Below are positions 43,886 to 52,105 of a DNA stretch of 64,000 bases, in pieces. The position numbers and the translations under genes were made by a program. How positions within the stretch are numbered: position 1 is the stretch's first letter; the number at the start of each line of letters is the position of its first letter. Origin of the DNA: Algibacter miyuki (lineage in GTDB: Bacteria; Bacteroidota; Bacteroidia; Flavobacteriales; Flavobacteriaceae); assembly GCF_042427745.1 (NCBI RefSeq), contig NZ_JBHMFA010000017.1, one strand, 5' to 3'. The notes beneath the pieces were generated by a model that was given only the letters and a program-made list of their open reading frames with translations, did no database searches and was not told the origin of the DNA.

Positions 43886-44638
43886 TTATTCTGAAGTTAA
43901 TTGGTAAACTCTGAAATTATCGGCTGTCATATGATTTTTCACAGTTCTAAACCCGAAGTACCCTGAAGTATATGGATTTTCATCTACAAAATCAGAAATT
44001 AAAACATCGTCTCTAAAATACTGAACAACACCGTGGTTTGCCACTATTTTTATATGATATGTTTGATTTGGTTTCAGCATGAATTCAGCTTCACTTAAAT
44101 CGTGTTCTGGTAATAGAGGACGTTCGCCATTACCCACGTAACGTCTAAATCGTGTCGTTTTGTTATGGTTACCACCAAGTCCCATGTAGTATAATTTTAA
44201 GCCATCGTAGTTTGAAAACTTCCCGCCACGCTGACTTGAATTCGCGAATAAATCGGTTGGATTTTCAGGATCACTAGCCATCCAAAAACAATTTAAATCG
44301 GAAACGCGATCATTGGCACCACCGTCTTGAATAACAAAAACATCATATTCGATAATAATTGGACCTTCAAACTTCTGGTTTAGCCAAACCGTACATCCCG
44401 AAACATCATTGATTTCTAGTTTACTATTTTTGACTTCGACCGTTCCTTCAGGCATTTGCTCTACCACCCAATTGTCTAATCCTTTATCAAAATTTTCCTT
44501 AAAAATTAACTTCGCCTTAAATGTGTTTCCTTTTATTTCAACATTTTTAGTAACATTAAAACAGGACACCAATACAAATAGAGACAGCATTATCAATCCG
44601 GAATAAACGTAGGCTCTCTTCTTTTTTATGCTCTTCAT
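43886..44638 (-). CDS. DUF6250/DUF1961-like lectin-fold lipoprotein
   Basis: 250 residues, lipobox LFVLVSC near residue 26. The rest looks like a concanavalin-type beta-sandwich: LIFKENFDKGLDNWVVEQMP, NCFWMASDPENPTDLF, GYFGFRTVKNHMTADNFRVY. I recall such proteins as DUF6250, often adjacent to GH39 and GH3 in marine Bacteroidota polysaccharide loci, but no activity is certain to me. It could bind or cleave glycans at the outer membrane. It starts 13 bases after the GH39 gene. Confidence 0.65.
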   Translation of the reverse strand: MKSIKKKRAYVYSGLIMLSLFVLVSCFNVTKNVEIKGNTFKAKLIFKENFDKGLDNWVVEQMPEGTVEVKNSKLEINDVSGCTVWLNQKFEGPIIIEYDVFVIQDGGANDRVSDLNCFWMASDPENPTDLFANSSQRGGKFSNYDGLKLYYMGLGGNHNKTTRFRRYVGNGERPLLPEHDLSEAEFMLKPNQTYHIKIVANHGVVQYFRDDVLISDFVDENPYTSGYFGFRTVKNHMTADNFRVYQLTSE

Positions 44639-44651
44639 AAGTAAGTATTTT

Positions 44652-46286
44652 TTAGTTGATTTGTTTGATTAAAACTAAACTCCATGGGGTAATGCTACGG
44701 TTTATAGTTAGATTTCCGTTGCTATCTGCTTTTACAAATTCTGTTTTCATAGTATTTGCATAGGTCTTCATTACTTTAATTTCTTCACGTGTTGGTGGCT
44801 CTGGTTTCCCCATAGACTCCCAAAAATTATGAATATTACCGTGATCTTTATCTAAAATTTCAATTTCAAACATGGTATTAGCTTCTAATCCCGTTAAGGT
44901 AAAATCTAGTTTTTTAGCTGTCCCTGACTCCCGTTTATCGGTTCCTGCAGGCACTGCATTTTCATACTCTACGGGGTAATTATATGCTAGAGCCACAACA
45001 TTTCCTGTTGAAGTTTCTTTACTTACAAACAAATAATCGTCTTTATATAATTGTTGATTTCCTAATTCATGAAGCATTCTATAAGCATGATATGATGGCT
45101 TTACAAGACCTTGAAAATTAATCATTCCGAAACCACCATGAAAAATGCTAGATGCGCCACCTTTTTCTTCAAAAATATCTGTAAACGTCCAAAAGGCTAA
45201 CGAATTAGTTAAACCAATACAATCTAAATTAGATTTCACGATATAAGCTGCCGCTGGTAAACGATCGTGCATATCATCACGACTACTTGGGCTCGTATTC
45301 CATTCGGTTAAATGAATTTCAACATCTGGGTAATGACTTTTTGCGATGGTTTCATTCAACCATTCTAAATCCAATTTAAGCGACTTTGCAAAACGTGTTA
45401 AGCCTTTCCCTTTACCGGTTTCAGGATTAAAAGCATAATCGGTTGGATATGGGTGCGTAGTTACAAAATCTACTGGTAATTTTTCTTTATGGCAATATTC
45501 TAAGAAATCTTCAATCCATACACCATGCCACTGTAAACTATTGATATCTTCAGCATTGAACACAGCATCAGATGCTTTATCATCTGTGATTTCGCCATCA
45601 AAACGGGTATCTGGCACAAAATTACTGGTTGATGGGCCGCCTACTTTTAAACGTTCGTCTACCGATTTCACTGCTATAGCCGATTGTTTGTACAATTCAA
45701 AATATTGCGATTTGGTACCATCCCAAAACAATGGATATAAATTAGGTTCATTCCATACTTCAAAATACCAAGTAAGTACTTCTTCAATACCATAACGATC
45801 TACACAATGTTGGGTGAAAGCTTTTATTAAATCGTGCCATTTTTCAAAAGAATCATTGGCAGGAGTAATATTGGCTTTCCACCAAAATACCGTTTTAGAA
45901 TCTTTAGCAGCCATGCTTGTTGGCAAAAAGGCTAATTCTACAAATGGTTTTACGTTTAAATCTAACATCCGATCGAATAAATCATCAATATATTGCCAAT
46001 TATAAACCGTTTTACCACGCTCGATAATTACAGGAAACATATCATCGTGAAACAAACCATGAAAACGTACATATTCGAATCCGCAATTTTCTTGCACCTG
46101 TTGTAACTGCTCTAACCAGCCTGCACGCAAACCTTCGTTAGCACGACCAGCACCAACCATTTCACTCCAATAATGATCGAATTGTTCGCCAGTATCTTGT
46201 GCGTTAATCGATATCGATTTCTGCGCATTACCGAACAATGAACTCCCGATAATTAATCCAAAAACTATAATTTTAATTGCTTTCAT
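44652..46286 (-). CDS. GH39 glycoside hydrolase, secreted
   Basis: 544 residues with a signal peptide (cut near GNAQ). The GH39 barrel shows VRFHGLFHDDM, WYFEVWNEPNLYP with acid/base Glu180, THPYPTDYAF and nucleophile Glu328 in IHLTEWNTSP. A C-terminal beta-sandwich ends with a WSLVLIK strand. GH39 covers beta-xylosidases, alpha-L-iduronidases and enzymes active on algal sulfated glycans. It lies in a run with GH3, the DUF6250-like protein and two SGNH O-acetylesterases, pointing to removal of xylose or uronic acid from a branched polymer. Confidence 0.9.
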   Translation of the reverse strand: MKAIKIIVFGLIIGSSLFGNAQKSISINAQDTGEQFDHYWSEMVGAGRANEGLRAGWLEQLQQVQENCGFEYVRFHGLFHDDMFPVIIERGKTVYNWQYIDDLFDRMLDLNVKPFVELAFLPTSMAAKDSKTVFWWKANITPANDSFEKWHDLIKAFTQHCVDRYGIEEVLTWYFEVWNEPNLYPLFWDGTKSQYFELYKQSAIAVKSVDERLKVGGPSTSNFVPDTRFDGEITDDKASDAVFNAEDINSLQWHGVWIEDFLEYCHKEKLPVDFVTTHPYPTDYAFNPETGKGKGLTRFAKSLKLDLEWLNETIAKSHYPDVEIHLTEWNTSPSSRDDMHDRLPAAAYIVKSNLDCIGLTNSLAFWTFTDIFEEKGGASSIFHGGFGMINFQGLVKPSYHAYRMLHELGNQQLYKDDYLFVSKETSTGNVVALAYNYPVEYENAVPAGTDKRESGTAKKLDFTLTGLEANTMFEIEILDKDHGNIHNFWESMGKPEPPTREEIKVMKTYANTMKTEFVKADSNGNLTINRSITPWSLVLIKQIN

Positions 46287-46315
46287 TCTTAATATAAACG
46301 TGTTTATTTGTAAAT

Positions 46316-46652
46316 TTAATATTCGTATTTAGGTACTTTATATTCCCTTATTTCGGTGTAATTATCACCCTTTTTCACACCGTATTGGTTTAATTCTGAT
46401 TGCGCATGTTTAATAGCTTCAATCCCAACATTATTAATATGTTGCGGAGCTACTAAAATGGTTTCTCCTTTTTTTAAATCGATTGTAAATTCGTTTTCAG
46501 CAGTTTTTAACAACATGAATAGGCTTGCCTTTATTTATTTGAATAGCATTACTCCAATCATCTACTTTTAAAACACATGGCTTACCCGATAAGCTTTTAT
46601 TGCTCAGTAAAACACAAAATGCAGAACAAATATTTTTCAAAAATAATTTCAT
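46316..46652 (-). pseudogene. Frameshifted fragment, possibly a GH C-terminal remnant
   Basis: Two overlapping reading frames on the minus strand. The first (46652 to 46497) has SLSGKPCVLKVDDWSNAIQI and then stops. The second (46516 to 46316) has LLKTAENEFTIDLKKGETIL and ends KYEY. They differ by one base, and removing one base from the T-run at 46504-46508 joins them into about 111 residues reading HVVKTAENEF. The beta-strand pattern resembles the C-terminal domain of large glycosidases such as GH95 alpha-L-fucosidases, but this is a weak call. It could also be a sequencing error in a short real gene. Confidence 0.5.
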
Positions 46653-46683
46653 AAAATGAGAACCTATTGAATGCTTTTATTAT

Positions 46684-48276
46684 TTACTCGGTCAAAAATA
46701 CGGCCGCAGGAAGTCCTTCCTTATTATACAAATTAGCCCCTTCTGGATTTCCAGACCAAGCATAACGCACCTGTACAGGATTGGCTATAGCTTTATGCCA
46801 AACCTCAACTTTATTTTTAGATGATATTTTTGCACTCGCTTTTTTCCAAACCCCATCTGCGCCTTTAATTTCGAACCATTTTAGAGGCTCTTCAACTGAA
46901 ACAGTAGCTTCTAAAAGTATTTTCTTCCCCACCATTAAACCGGAACCTGTTTCTTCAAATTCAATTTCAATTTTATTAGATTTCACTTTCATAGATTTAT
47001 ATAAAGGACCACTTACCGCCGGAACGTCTATATTATAATCGTTTTTCAATGCCCATAAAGCCAAGCGTTTTCCAGCATCCATTTTATTGTGTGGGTGAAT
47101 ATCTTTAGGTTCTCCAATGTCATACAAAACTGCCATACCCGTGTTTGGTAATTTTAAAGTGCGGCGCAACTCATCGTTTACAGTAGCCCAACCTTTATCA
47201 GCTTCATCACTACCGCGATTACAAGCTGCTAATTGCACCCAGTAAAACGGAAAATCTCCTTGTGCCCATTCTGCCCTCCAACTATTAATCATGGCGGTAA
47301 AATACGTTTCATATTCATTTGGCATAAACACTGCATTACTTTCTCCTTGATACCAAATACCACCTTTTATAGCGTATGGAATTATAGCAGAAAGCATGGC
47401 ATTATAATCCGATGCTGGTAATTGTCTATCATTTCTAGGGTCTTCAGTTGGTTTTGGTTTCTTACCTTTTTTCCCTTTTGCATTCCATTTGGCTAATTGT
47501 GCTTCATAAACTGTATCTACATAACCTTCGGCATCCATAATTTTAATGGTTTCCAAAGATTCTTTACGGCTAGCTTCAAAATAAGCTTTCATATTGGGGT
47601 CGGCCATATAAGTTTCTTCTGAAATCCACGGTTGAATTTTGGTTCCACCCCATGAACATTCCAACAATCCGATAGGCACTTTTACATGATTACGAATTGC
47701 TTTTGCAAAAAAGTAACCCGTTGCTGAAATTTTCCCAATTTGTTCTGGATTAGCACTTCTCCAATGATCTTCGAAATTCAATTTCTTTTCGAATAAAGAT
47801 GTGGCTTGTGGCACTTCAATATGTCGAATCCAATCGTCATTAACCGTTGCTACTTCATTTCGGATATATTCTACTAATGGCTGATGTTGTGGATCTCTTG
47901 AATCACGAACGAATTTCGACATAGAAAAATCCATATTAGATTGCCCTGTACAAATCCACACATCTCCCGACAAAACATCGGTAATTTCGATTGTGTTTTT
48001 TCCGGAAACGGTAATTTTATGAGGTCCTCCTGCTTGAGGTGTTTTAATATCTACACGCCAAGTACCGTCAGCTCCTGTAACCACTGAAACATGCTCTCCC
48101 CAACTTGTAGAAACCGTTACGTTTTCATTCGGGTCTGCCCACCCCCAAACAGGCACTTCTGTATCTCTTTGTATCACCATGTGATTGGAAAACAAACTGT
48201 TTAGTGTGACATCGGCAAATGCAGATATCGGTAAGCAAATTATTAAAATAGCTAAGAGTTTAATACTGATTTTCAT
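46684..48276 (-). CDS. SGNH sialate O-acetylesterase-like carbohydrate esterase (copy 1)
   Basis: 530 residues with a signal peptide (cut after SAFA). A beta-sandwich cap (about 22-105) is followed by the SASA-type SGNH domain: GQSNM at 111-115 with nucleophile Ser113, WYQGESN block and DIHPHNK with the catalytic Asp/His. These esterases remove O-acetyl groups from sialic acid or plant/algal polysaccharides. The neighbour at 48286 is a paralogue along the entire length (same cap, same SGNH blocks). No sialic acid genes are nearby, so acetylated algal glycan is the more probable substrate. Confidence 0.87.
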   Translation of the reverse strand: MKISIKLLAILIICLPISAFADVTLNSLFSNHMVIQRDTEVPVWGWADPNENVTVSTSWGEHVSVVTGADGTWRVDIKTPQAGGPHKITVSGKNTIEITDVLSGDVWICTGQSNMDFSMSKFVRDSRDPQHQPLVEYIRNEVATVNDDWIRHIEVPQATSLFEKKLNFEDHWRSANPEQIGKISATGYFFAKAIRNHVKVPIGLLECSWGGTKIQPWISEETYMADPNMKAYFEASRKESLETIKIMDAEGYVDTVYEAQLAKWNAKGKKGKKPKPTEDPRNDRQLPASDYNAMLSAIIPYAIKGGIWYQGESNAVFMPNEYETYFTAMINSWRAEWAQGDFPFYWVQLAACNRGSDEADKGWATVNDELRRTLKLPNTGMAVLYDIGEPKDIHPHNKMDAGKRLALWALKNDYNIDVPAVSGPLYKSMKVKSNKIEIEFEETGSGLMVGKKILLEATVSVEEPLKWFEIKGADGVWKKASAKISSKNKVEVWHKAIANPVQVRYAWSGNPEGANLYNKEGLPAAVFLTE

Positions 48277-48285
48277 GTTCTCTTT

Positions 48286-49884
48286 TTAGTTTTTTGTTAA
48301 AAACACAGACGCTGGAAGCCCCTGTTTATTATATAAATTAGCACCTTCTGGGTTTGATGACCAAGCATAGCGAACGTCCATAGGACTCAAAACTTCCGCA
48401 CTCCAAACTTCTAGTTTATTTTTTGAAATTATTTTAGCTTTTGCAGGTTTCCAAACACCATCCTTTTCTTTAATTTCAAATGTTTTTAAGGGTTGGTTTG
48501 AAACTTCAATGGCAGGATCTAATAAGTGTTTATGGCCTACCATTAATCCGTTACCTGCTTCAGAAAACTTTACTTGTATTTTGTTTCCTTTTATTTTATG
48601 TGATTTGTATAGTGGTCCACTAACAGCGGATACTTTTACGTGATAATCGTTTTTCAAAGCCCATAACGCCAGTCGGCTTCCTGCATCCATTTTATTATGT
48701 GGATGCACATCTTTAGCTTCTCCAATATCGTATAATACAGCCATACCAGTATTCGGCAATTTTAAACTCGCTCTTAATTGATTATTAACAGAAGCCCAAC
48801 CTAAATTTGAGCGTTCATCAGGCACTTTATAATTTGCCAATTGCATCCAATAGAATGGTAAATCGGTTTGCTTCCAATCTGCTCGCCAACTTTTTATTAA
48901 TGCTGTAAAATACGTTTGATATTCTTCTTCTAAAAAATGCGAATTACTTTCGCCTTGATACCACAAAACACCTTTTATTTTGAACGGCAAAACCGCAGAA
49001 AGCATCCCGTTATAAAGCGTTGCTGGCAATTGTTTATCTAAAGAAGGATGTATGGATGGATACGGCTTAGGTGTTTTCTTTCCGCCAGTTTTCCAAGCTT
49101 CAAACTTTGCCGTGTATGTGGTGTCTACATAATTTTCTGCAGATATTTTCTCGGTAATTTCCTTTGATTTTTTAAGGCTTGCTTCAAAATAAGCTTTCAT
49201 ATTCGGATCGGCCATATAAGTTTCTTCTGAAATCCATGGCTGAATACGTGTACCTCCCAAAGCACATTCCAGCAAACCAATAGGTACGTTAACTTCTTTC
49301 CGAATTGCCTTAGCAAAAAAGTAACCTGTTGCCGAAATTTCTTTTATTTGTTCTGGGTTTACGCTGCGCCAATGATCTTCAAAATTTAATTTCTTATTAA
49401 ATAATGCGCTTTGAGAAGGCACGGCAATATGACGAATCCAATTATCGTTTGCTGTAGCCACTTCATTTCGGATATATTCAACTAAGGGTTGATGTTCTGG
49501 ATCTTTAGAATTGTTAACCAATTTAGATATTGAAAAATCCATATTAGATTGGCCGGCACACAACCAAATATCGCCCGACAAGACATCGGTGATTTCAATT
49601 ATATTTTTCCCGGAAACAGTGATATTATGCGGCCCACCTGCTTGAGGTGTTTTAATATCGATGCGCCAAGTTCCGTCGGCTGCAGTTACAACTGATGCAC
49701 TAGCGCCCCAACTTGTAGAAACTATAACATTTTCATTCACATCAGCCCAACCCCAAATAGGAATTTTAGCATCTCGCTGCACCACCATGCCATTGGAAAA
49801 TAAGTTATTTAATGTCACATCGGCAAATCCTGTTTTTGGAAAGCAAATAATTAAAAACACAACTATTTTAAAACTGATTCTCAT
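48286..49884 (-). CDS. SGNH sialate O-acetylesterase-like carbohydrate esterase (copy 2)
   Basis: 532 residues, signal peptide cut near TGFA. Domain order and motifs match copy 1: GQSNM with Ser113, WYQGESNSHF and DVHPHNK. The spacing to copy 1 is 9 bases. Differences concentrate in the insert between residues about 255-285 (copy 2 lacks the Lys-Gly-Lys-rich stretch of copy 1). A tandem duplication is the simplest origin, with possible split of acetyl position or sugar preference. Confidence 0.87.
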   Translation of the reverse strand: MRISFKIVVFLIICFPKTGFADVTLNNLFSNGMVVQRDAKIPIWGWADVNENVIVSTSWGASASVVTAADGTWRIDIKTPQAGGPHNITVSGKNIIEITDVLSGDIWLCAGQSNMDFSISKLVNNSKDPEHQPLVEYIRNEVATANDNWIRHIAVPSQSALFNKKLNFEDHWRSVNPEQIKEISATGYFFAKAIRKEVNVPIGLLECALGGTRIQPWISEETYMADPNMKAYFEASLKKSKEITEKISAENYVDTTYTAKFEAWKTGGKKTPKPYPSIHPSLDKQLPATLYNGMLSAVLPFKIKGVLWYQGESNSHFLEEEYQTYFTALIKSWRADWKQTDLPFYWMQLANYKVPDERSNLGWASVNNQLRASLKLPNTGMAVLYDIGEAKDVHPHNKMDAGSRLALWALKNDYHVKVSAVSGPLYKSHKIKGNKIQVKFSEAGNGLMVGHKHLLDPAIEVSNQPLKTFEIKEKDGVWKPAKAKIISKNKLEVWSAEVLSPMDVRYAWSSNPEGANLYNKQGLPASVFLTKN

Positions 49885-50035
49885 GATCTTTTTTGTTCAA
49901 CATTAGCAACGCGAAATTATTACGCTAGCTACTGCAATGTGGCAAAAAAAATGGAAATAGACTATAACTCCATACTCCTACACTATAAACAATGATTCAT
50001 ATTGCGGGTTTAGGCCTTAAAATAGCGGCTATTTC

Positions 50036-51040
50036 TTATAATTTATGAAAACATTCAATAGAAGTTAACTCGGAACTACCACCTCGTTCGGCACAGCCCG
50101 AAGCGATATAAAGTTTCTTTTTATGCCAAATTAATTGGGTGCCATGACGCCCTTGTTTTAAGGCTGGTAAACTACTCCAAGTTTCGGTTTCAGTATCAAA
50201 ACAATCCACTTGATCGTGAGCTTGTTTTTGCGACATTGTTTCGCCGCCTGTGAATAAAATTTTATTTCCAATAGCAATGGCTGTACAACCTGCGCGTTGG
50301 TTTGGAACTGGCATTTCTAGCGTGCTCCAAGTTCCTGTTTTAAAATCGAAAACATCGACTTCTGGTACCGTTAAATGCATCACTTTTTTAATTTTCCCAG
50401 ACGACCTTCTTCCGCCTAACATATACAACTTATCGTTAGATACCACTGAAACGGCATGATCGCGCGCCCGTGGTGCATCGGGCAATACTTCCCATTCACC
50501 TGTTTTAAAATTATAACAGTCGAACCACGTTACATGACCATCCCAATGCCCATCTAAAATACCTCCTGCTATATATAACTTATCTTTATAAACACTCGCC
50601 GTTGTAGAAGCCCTAGCTCTACCTTCCGGCATGCTAAAACCTTTAGACCAAGCATCTTTTTTAGGATTGTAAACATAAGCTTCCGTTAACGGTGTTTCAT
50701 GTGGATATTTTCCCGTGTGCGCACCAACAGCATAAACTTTTCCTTGATATGAAACGCCTTGAAAATGATGAATTTCAATAGGCGGCTCCGCTCCATTTGT
50801 CCATGTATTTGTTTTGGGATTAAAAATAGAAACCGGCTGAATTCGGCGTCCGCCTAAAAGATAAAATTTCCCTTTAGCCTCTACAAAAGCAGCTTCGTGC
50901 CTTTTAACCGGCTCTCCATTACTTTCTATTATTTCCCATGCATAATTTTCGAACGACTGACTATGCAACGGTTGGAAAATACAACACAATAGCACCGCTT
51001 TAATTAAAACTATAGATTTAAAAAACTTGTACATATTCAA
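50036..51040 (-). CDS. Secreted Kelch-repeat beta-propeller protein
   Basis: 334 residues with a signal peptide ending PLHSQ. Six Kelch repeats are visible from FYLLGG, VYAVGAHTG, LYIAGGIL, LYMLGGRRSS, ILFTGGE and LYIASG, each followed by a Trp-containing strand (NTWTNG, DAWSKG, GEWEVLP, GTWSTLE, ETWSSLP). It could act as a lyase, mutarotase or binding protein in polysaccharide breakdown; NanM-type epimerases have a similar layout. The start ATG touches the stop of the DUF1080 gene, so the two are probably cotranscribed. Confidence 0.75.
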   Translation of the reverse strand: MNMYKFFKSIVLIKAVLLCCIFQPLHSQSFENYAWEIIESNGEPVKRHEAAFVEAKGKFYLLGGRRIQPVSIFNPKTNTWTNGAEPPIEIHHFQGVSYQGKVYAVGAHTGKYPHETPLTEAYVYNPKKDAWSKGFSMPEGRARASTTASVYKDKLYIAGGILDGHWDGHVTWFDCYNFKTGEWEVLPDAPRARDHAVSVVSNDKLYMLGGRRSSGKIKKVMHLTVPEVDVFDFKTGTWSTLEMPVPNQRAGCTAIAIGNKILFTGGETMSQKQAHDQVDCFDTETETWSSLPALKQGRHGTQLIWHKKKLYIASGCAERGGSSELTSIECFHKL

Positions 51041-51868
51041 TTATTTTAAGAATTTTTCCACAGGAATTATTTCGGTGAACTCCTTGATTTCGATATTCCG
51101 ATAGTATATTTCGGCTGTTTCTGATTGAAAACCAATAATACCTTCGCTTGGGTTTAAATTAAAGGCCATATTAACCACATCACCATTTAATTTATGAATG
51201 GTGTATTCACTCCCCATCACAATAATTTCACAGTGATTCCATTGACCATTTAAGGCATTATGATTTTCTGTAGGTGAAGCAAAATGTAACCAACTTTTAG
51301 TTTCATCTAAAACACCACCTGCTTTAGGATGTAAATAAGAATCGCCTTCCGGAACCGAATACCAATCGTACTGTACGCCTTTTGGGCGAATTAAATCGCC
51401 TGTATGATTCTTATCGGTAACCTGATTGTAGCGTACCTGATACTCAATACCCGTTGGCCAAATTTTATCGTCGGTAACATGATAATACACACCAGCATCG
51501 TATTGCCATCTTTCAAAATTGTTAGCTATTTTTTCGCCCCATTTATAGTCGAATCTTAAAATATACTTGCTGTATTTCTTTTTTGTATAAAACAAACCAT
51601 GTGTTCCGTTTTCTCCTGTACCTAAATCTAAACTATCGGGTGCGCCTTTAAAAACGTGAACCATTTCATTTTCAATAGCGAATATTTCTTTAGCCATTTC
51701 GGCATCGTTATTTCTTAATTTAAGATACCAACCATCCCAATTTTCACCATTAAAAATTTTTACAAAACCTGCATTATCGGCTTTGTTTTTTTGAGCGCTT
51801 CCTATACTTGTGCATAAAATCAGTGCTAGGATAAAAACGGCAGATGGATTAATTTTTAAAAACTTCAT
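51041..51868 (-). CDS. DUF1080 (3-keto-disaccharide hydrolase-type) secreted protein
   Basis: 275 residues, signal peptide cut near GSAQ. The PF06439 beta-jellyroll shows FVKIFNGENWDGWYLK, YILRFDYKWGE, DAGVYYHV, GIEYQVRYN, NHCEIIVMGSEYTIHKLNGDVV and GIIGFQSETAEIYYRNIEIKE. Some relatives cleave 3-keto-glycosides, others only bind glycans. It lies upstream of the Kelch gene, with a 237-base gap (51869-52105) that contains only the terminator at 52025-52064. Confidence 0.85.
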   Translation of the reverse strand: MKFLKINPSAVFILALILCTSIGSAQKNKADNAGFVKIFNGENWDGWYLKLRNNDAEMAKEIFAIENEMVHVFKGAPDSLDLGTGENGTHGLFYTKKKYSKYILRFDYKWGEKIANNFERWQYDAGVYYHVTDDKIWPTGIEYQVRYNQVTDKNHTGDLIRPKGVQYDWYSVPEGDSYLHPKAGGVLDETKSWLHFASPTENHNALNGQWNHCEIIVMGSEYTIHKLNGDVVNMAFNLNPSEGIIGFQSETAEIYYRNIEIKEFTEIIPVEKFLK

Positions 51869-52024
51869 ATGGATTTTTCATGCGTTTATAGATTGATAAA
51901 ATGATGAAAACGGCTGTATTATGATACAACTATTACATGAGCTAAATTATTTATTTGTTTTTTCAGTTCTTATAAATCATCGTTAATTTAGTGTAAATTA
52001 TAGTTCTTTTATAATAGTGAAATA

Positions 52025-52064
52025 AAAAAAACAGCATTAAGAATGATCTCAATGCTGTTTTTTT
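52025..52064 (-). terminator. Terminator after the beta-helix/LRR gene
   Basis: Inverted repeat AAAAAAACAGCATT (52025-52038) / AATGCTGTTTTTTT (52051-52064) with a 12-base loop and a T-run on the minus strand. It lies 41 bases after the stop of the gene ending at 52106. The A-run on the other side also makes it usable on the plus strand. Confidence 0.8.
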
Positions 52065-52105
52065 TCAAAAGATATAAAAAGACTTAAAGCTTTTTTCTGA
52101 AATTA

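Noticed and set aside
46684..49884. Sialic acid catabolism locus
   Set aside because: Only the esterase family name points to sialate; no NanA, NanE, NanK or sialidase is present, and the neighbours act on other glycans.
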